A stretch of 64,000 bases of DNA from Citrobacter sp. FP75 (GTDB taxonomy: Bacteria > Pseudomonadota > Gammaproteobacteria > Enterobacterales > Enterobacteriaceae), in the NCBI RefSeq assembly GCF_018342065.1, contig NZ_JAFDOE010000001.1:992001-1056000 (forward strand), read 5' to 3'. Below the pieces are notes generated by a model. It was not told where the DNA came from, ran no database searches, and saw only the letters and a list, made by a program, of their open reading frames with translations. Of this stretch, positions 61,231-64,000 are shown one piece after another. Numbering within the stretch: position 1 is the first letter of the stretch; every line of letters starts with the position of its first letter. The position numbers and the translations under genes are program-made.

Positions 61231-62697
61231 ATGCGAACTTATACTCTTTCACAGCGTTTAACGTTGGTTTTTGCACTCCTGTTTATTACCTCGTGTGCTC
61301 TGTTAGGCTGGTTGCAGGTGCGAACCAGTACCGAATACAGTAAGGCTGTTATTCAGCAACTTTCTGCGGGCCTTGCCGGGCATATCAACCAACGTTACCC
61401 GCTGCTTGAACATGATGGTCTGAATAAAGATTCAATGCGTAACTTGTTCAATCATCTAATGGCCGTGAACCCCAGTGTAGAAGTCTATTTACTGGATAAA
61501 TATGGCAATATCATTGGTGATGCCGCACCACAAGGGCGCATTAAGCGTCATCGGGTCGATTTACAGCCGATACAGTCAGCCCTGAACAATCCTCATTACC
61601 CTATTTACGGCGACGATCCCCGTAGCGTTGATGCGAAGAAAGTGTTTAGTGTCTCACCAATGCGCCAGGATGGGCAGATAAAAGGCTACTTATACGTGAT
61701 TCTGCTTGGGGAAAATTACAATGCCTTAAACAGCAACGCGCAATTTGAAGCATTGCTGAAGATAGTCTTACTTTCCATCAGTCTTGTTGCTTTATTGGGG
61801 CTGGTGGTCGGTGCTCTCGCCTTGCGCTGGATAACCCGCCCCCTGCGCGAACTCTCTTCTCAGGTTCATGCCCTGGAAACCGGGGGGATAGAAGAAATGC
61901 AGACAATGGCGGCACAGCCCCGGCAAATTAATACCAGTAACGATGAAATTAGCCAGCTTCGCCAGGGGGTGATCTCCATGGCTCAACGCATCTCAGAGCA
62001 ATGGCACCGACTTTCACAACAAGAGCAGTTACGACGTGAATTTATCGCCAACATTTCCCATGATTTGCGCACACCGTTGACTTCATTACACGGCTACCTT
62101 GAAAGCCTGTCCGTGATGTCAGCCAGCCTGAGTGAAGCAGATAAACAGCGTTATCTTAATATCGCCCTCGCACAGAGCCAAAAAGTTGGCACACTTGCCC
62201 AGTCGCTGTTTGAGCTTGCTCGCCTGGAATATGGCGTGGTCAAACCCCAGAAAGAGACATTCTCGATAAGTGAACTGCTGCAGGATGTTTTTCAGAAATT
62301 CGAACTTTCCGCGCAAACCAAACAGCTGGACTTGCTGGTAGATATTCAACCTGGCCTGCCACTTATTGACGCAGATCTGGGAATGATCGAACGTGTTCTT
62401 ACCAATCTGCTGGATAATGCTATTCGTCATACTCCCGACAAAGGCGTTGTTGCTGTGCGCCTGTGGCGAGAAGCGGATAAAGTGATGGTGCAAATTAGCG
62501 ACACCGGTCCTGGGATCCCGCAAGAATTGATGGAGGGATTATTCATTCGTCCTTCGATTGCTAACCCGGCAGGTATAAGGGTAGGTGGGCTGGGGCTGAT
62601 GATTGTGCGCCAGATGCTACAGCTACACGGCAGCGAAATTACGCTGATTGAAACACCGAAATGCGGTGCCTGCTTTCGCTTTGGGCTAACGATCTGA
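61231..62697 (+). CDS. Membrane sensor histidine kinase, partner of the OmpR-type regulator
   Basis: A 488-residue kinase. Membrane helices at about 11-30 and 176-199 frame a periplasmic sensor of about 145 residues. A HAMP linker (200-262) leads to the phosphorylated H277 (ISHDLRTPLT). The ATPase domain has N396 (LTNLLDNAIRH), D424 (ISDTGPGIP) and GGLGLMIV. The start lies two bases after the regulator stop, so they are one operon. The periplasmic signal is unknown. Confidence 0.9.
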   Translation: MRTYTLSQRLTLVFALLFITSCALLGWLQVRTSTEYSKAVIQQLSAGLAGHINQRYPLLEHDGLNKDSMRNLFNHLMAVNPSVEVYLLDKYGNIIGDAAPQGRIKRHRVDLQPIQSALNNPHYPIYGDDPRSVDAKKVFSVSPMRQDGQIKGYLYVILLGENYNALNSNAQFEALLKIVLLSISLVALLGLVVGALALRWITRPLRELSSQVHALETGGIEEMQTMAAQPRQINTSNDEISQLRQGVISMAQRISEQWHRLSQQEQLRREFIANISHDLRTPLTSLHGYLESLSVMSASLSEADKQRYLNIALAQSQKVGTLAQSLFELARLEYGVVKPQKETFSISELLQDVFQKFELSAQTKQLDLLVDIQPGLPLIDADLGMIERVLTNLLDNAIRHTPDKGVVAVRLWREADKVMVQISDTGPGIPQELMEGLFIRPSIANPAGIRVGGLGLMIVRQMLQLHGSEITLIETPKCGACFRFGLTI

Positions 62698-62820
62698 CAA
62701 CCGTTTCTCAGATATGCATAGCCAGAAAGGTGATTACTGAGTGTAGAAAGTAATATTTATCCATTTCTTATAATCACTATATCTGGCTAGATATGCTTTT
62801 TATAATATTTCAATAAGTTA

Positions 62821-62846
62821 AAAATCTGCCATAACGACAGATTTTT
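62821..62846 (-). terminator. Terminator of yeeN
   Basis: AAAATCTG and CAGATTTTT pair around a nine-base loop, with AT flanks, 12 bases below the yeeN stop; it could also work on transcripts from the kinase gene. Confidence 0.7.
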
Positions 62847-62857
62847 ATAATTTATAA

Positions 62858-63574
62858 TTAGAGATTTGCAACGTTATGATATACTTTTTGAACATCATCG
62901 TCATCTTCAAGGGCATTAACAAGTCCTTCAAAGATTTCTAAATCTTCTGGTGAAAGTTCAACTTCTGACTGAGCAATCATTTCTAATTCTGTTGTTGAGA
63001 ATTCAGTAATTCCGGCTGCTTTAAGCGCTGCAATTCCTTTGTGAAGGTCAGTGGCTTCAGTATAAATAACGATGTTCCCTTCTTCTTCGGTAACATCACG
63101 AACATCAACTTCAGCATCAATCAATATTTCAAAAATATGATCAGAGTCTGATCCTTTAAATACAATCACTCCAGTGTTGTCAAACATATAGCTGACAGAA
63201 CCTGCCGCTCCGATATTCCCGCCTTTCTTATTAAAAATTGTGCGGATATTAGCAATCGTGCGGTTAACATTTGAAGTCAACGTTTCAGCGATAACCATAG
63301 AACCACTTGGTCCAAAGCCTTCATACCGCCCTTGCACGAACGTTTCATCTCCGCCACCTTTGGCTTTATCAATTGCTTTATCAATAACGTGCTTTGGAAC
63401 TTGTGCTTGTTTCGCACGTTCAATAACGAATTTTAAAGATGAGTTTGATTCTGGGTCTGGTTCACCTTGTTTAGCCGCCGCATAGATTTCCACACCGAAT
63501 TTTGCATATATATTAGACGTTGCACCGTCTTTAGCCGTTTTTTTAGCAACAATATTGGCCCATTTACGTCCCAC
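62858..63574 (-). CDS. yeeN: YeeN, YebC/PmpR-family protein of Firmicutes-like type
   Basis: A 238-residue YebC-family protein, read from a GTG at 63574 with CGAGGAGAC upstream. YebC relatives are described as DNA-binding regulators or, more recently, translation factors. [18 protein letters not shown] and [20 protein letters not shown] are shared with YebC of streptococci and lactobacilli rather than with the enteric YebC (246 residues). E. coli K-12 YeeN is almost identical. The gene is AT-rich compared with its neighbours, consistent with lateral gain. Confidence 0.93.
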   Translation of the reverse strand: MGRKWANIVAKKTAKDGATSNIYAKFGVEIYAAAKQGEPDPESNSSLKFVIERAKQAQVPKHVIDKAIDKAKGGGDETFVQGRYEGFGPSGSMVIAETLTSNVNRTIANIRTIFNKKGGNIGAAGSVSYMFDNTGVIVFKGSDSDHIFEILIDAEVDVRDVTEEEGNIVIYTEATDLHKGIAALKAAGITEFSTTELEMIAQSEVELSPEDLEIFEGLVNALEDDDDVQKVYHNVANL

Positions 63575-64000
63575 TGGAATAGTCTCCTCGAAAATTTATT
63601 TACATTACTAACAGGTTAATAACCTTTGTGTTTTCCGCTATATTATATCATGACATGTAAATTCTCGTCTATGAGAAAGAAAAACATCACAATTTTGCGT
63701 GCTGTTACTTTAATTTTTTAATGGTTAATGTTGTGGGTAAGTTATTTCAAAATTTTACTCTGGTTCTTTTGTTATTACACTTAATAAATGAATCGTAGTA
63801 ATAATATATAATACAAAAGAAACGATTGTGATAATCCAGACAAAAAAAATCTACTATTAAATTTGCTACAGCACTGCTTACAGAGCGCTACAGCCCCTCA
63901 CTCAGCGAAATCAGTCGCTACACCATACTGTTATCCACTGTTTTATAAAGGTAAGTCTGTTGGAGCCTTGAGCGTAGGCGAGGGGAGTTGGAAGCAAGAT
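63575..64000. other. Gene-poor AT-rich window end beyond yeeN
   Basis: It holds the yeeN promoter and then about 350 bases without a recognisable gene, tRNA or complete repeat. From about 63860 the base composition changes to GC-richer DNA with repeated GCTACA words (63862, 63891, 63916), which may be the start of a different element cut by the window edge. Confidence 0.4.
63642..63650 (-). promoter_or_regulatory. Extended -10 promoter of yeeN
   Basis: The minus strand reads TGATATAAT, an extended -10 (TGn plus a perfect TATAAT). It lies about 65 bp above the GTG start. Confidence 0.6.

Overview
The window is chromosomal DNA of an enteric gammaproteobacterium (Enterobacteriaceae). Most proteins are near-identical in length and sequence to Escherichia coli K-12 proteins and follow the E. 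coli/Salmonella order. A Salmonella-type second FtsI (PBP3SAL-like), a dhaKLM operon and a Salmonella-like DUF1971 gene between ycgN and dsbB point to the Citrobacter/Salmonella branch, with Citrobacter the best guess. Genus and species cannot be fixed from the sequence alone. I see no rRNA, tRNA, CRISPR array, prophage or intact insertion sequence.

Core backbone, 1-41.5 kb: yebQ (cut by the window edge), kdgR, yobH, mgrB, yebO, yobF-cspC, the PBP3-like gene, rlmA, mntP with its manganese riboswitch and MntR/Fur-like sites, yobD, manXYZ, yoaE, pdeD, sdaA, nudL, pabB, yoaH, yoaB, yoaA, tsaB, yeaY, fadD, rnd, minCDE, ycgLMN, a DUF1971 gene, dsbB, nhaB, fadR, ycgB, dadAX, cvrA, ldcA, emtA and ycgR. 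These cover sugar uptake, serine and alanine catabolism, fatty-acid degradation and its regulator, division-site placement, wall recycling, and metal, redox and c-di-GMP control. Many carry recognisable control sites: PhoP, MntR, FadR, NsrR-like, CRP and sigma28.

Accessory block, 41.7-50.4 kb: after ymgE comes a minus-strand operon of six genes. In transcription order they encode a periplasmic binding protein, a FecCD-type permease, an ATPase, a SAM methyltransferase, ModD and a TonB-dependent receptor. A near-perfect ModE-type palindrome lies just upstream of the first gene. I read this as an outer-membrane-to-cytoplasm uptake system for molybdate, tungstate or a molybdenum chelate. It is the most interesting system in the window. 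treA (periplasmic trehalase) follows.

Right arm, 50.5-64 kb: dhaKLM (PEP-dependent dihydroxyacetone kinase) lacks the adjacent dhaR activator known in E. coli. Next come a second-type glutamate dehydrogenase, a complete four-gene archaic chaperone-usher fimbrial operon (spore-coat-U subunits), a divergent OmpR-family two-component system, and yeeN, a YebC-family gene of Firmicutes-like sequence in AT-rich surroundings. This end looks like the boundary of a variable region.
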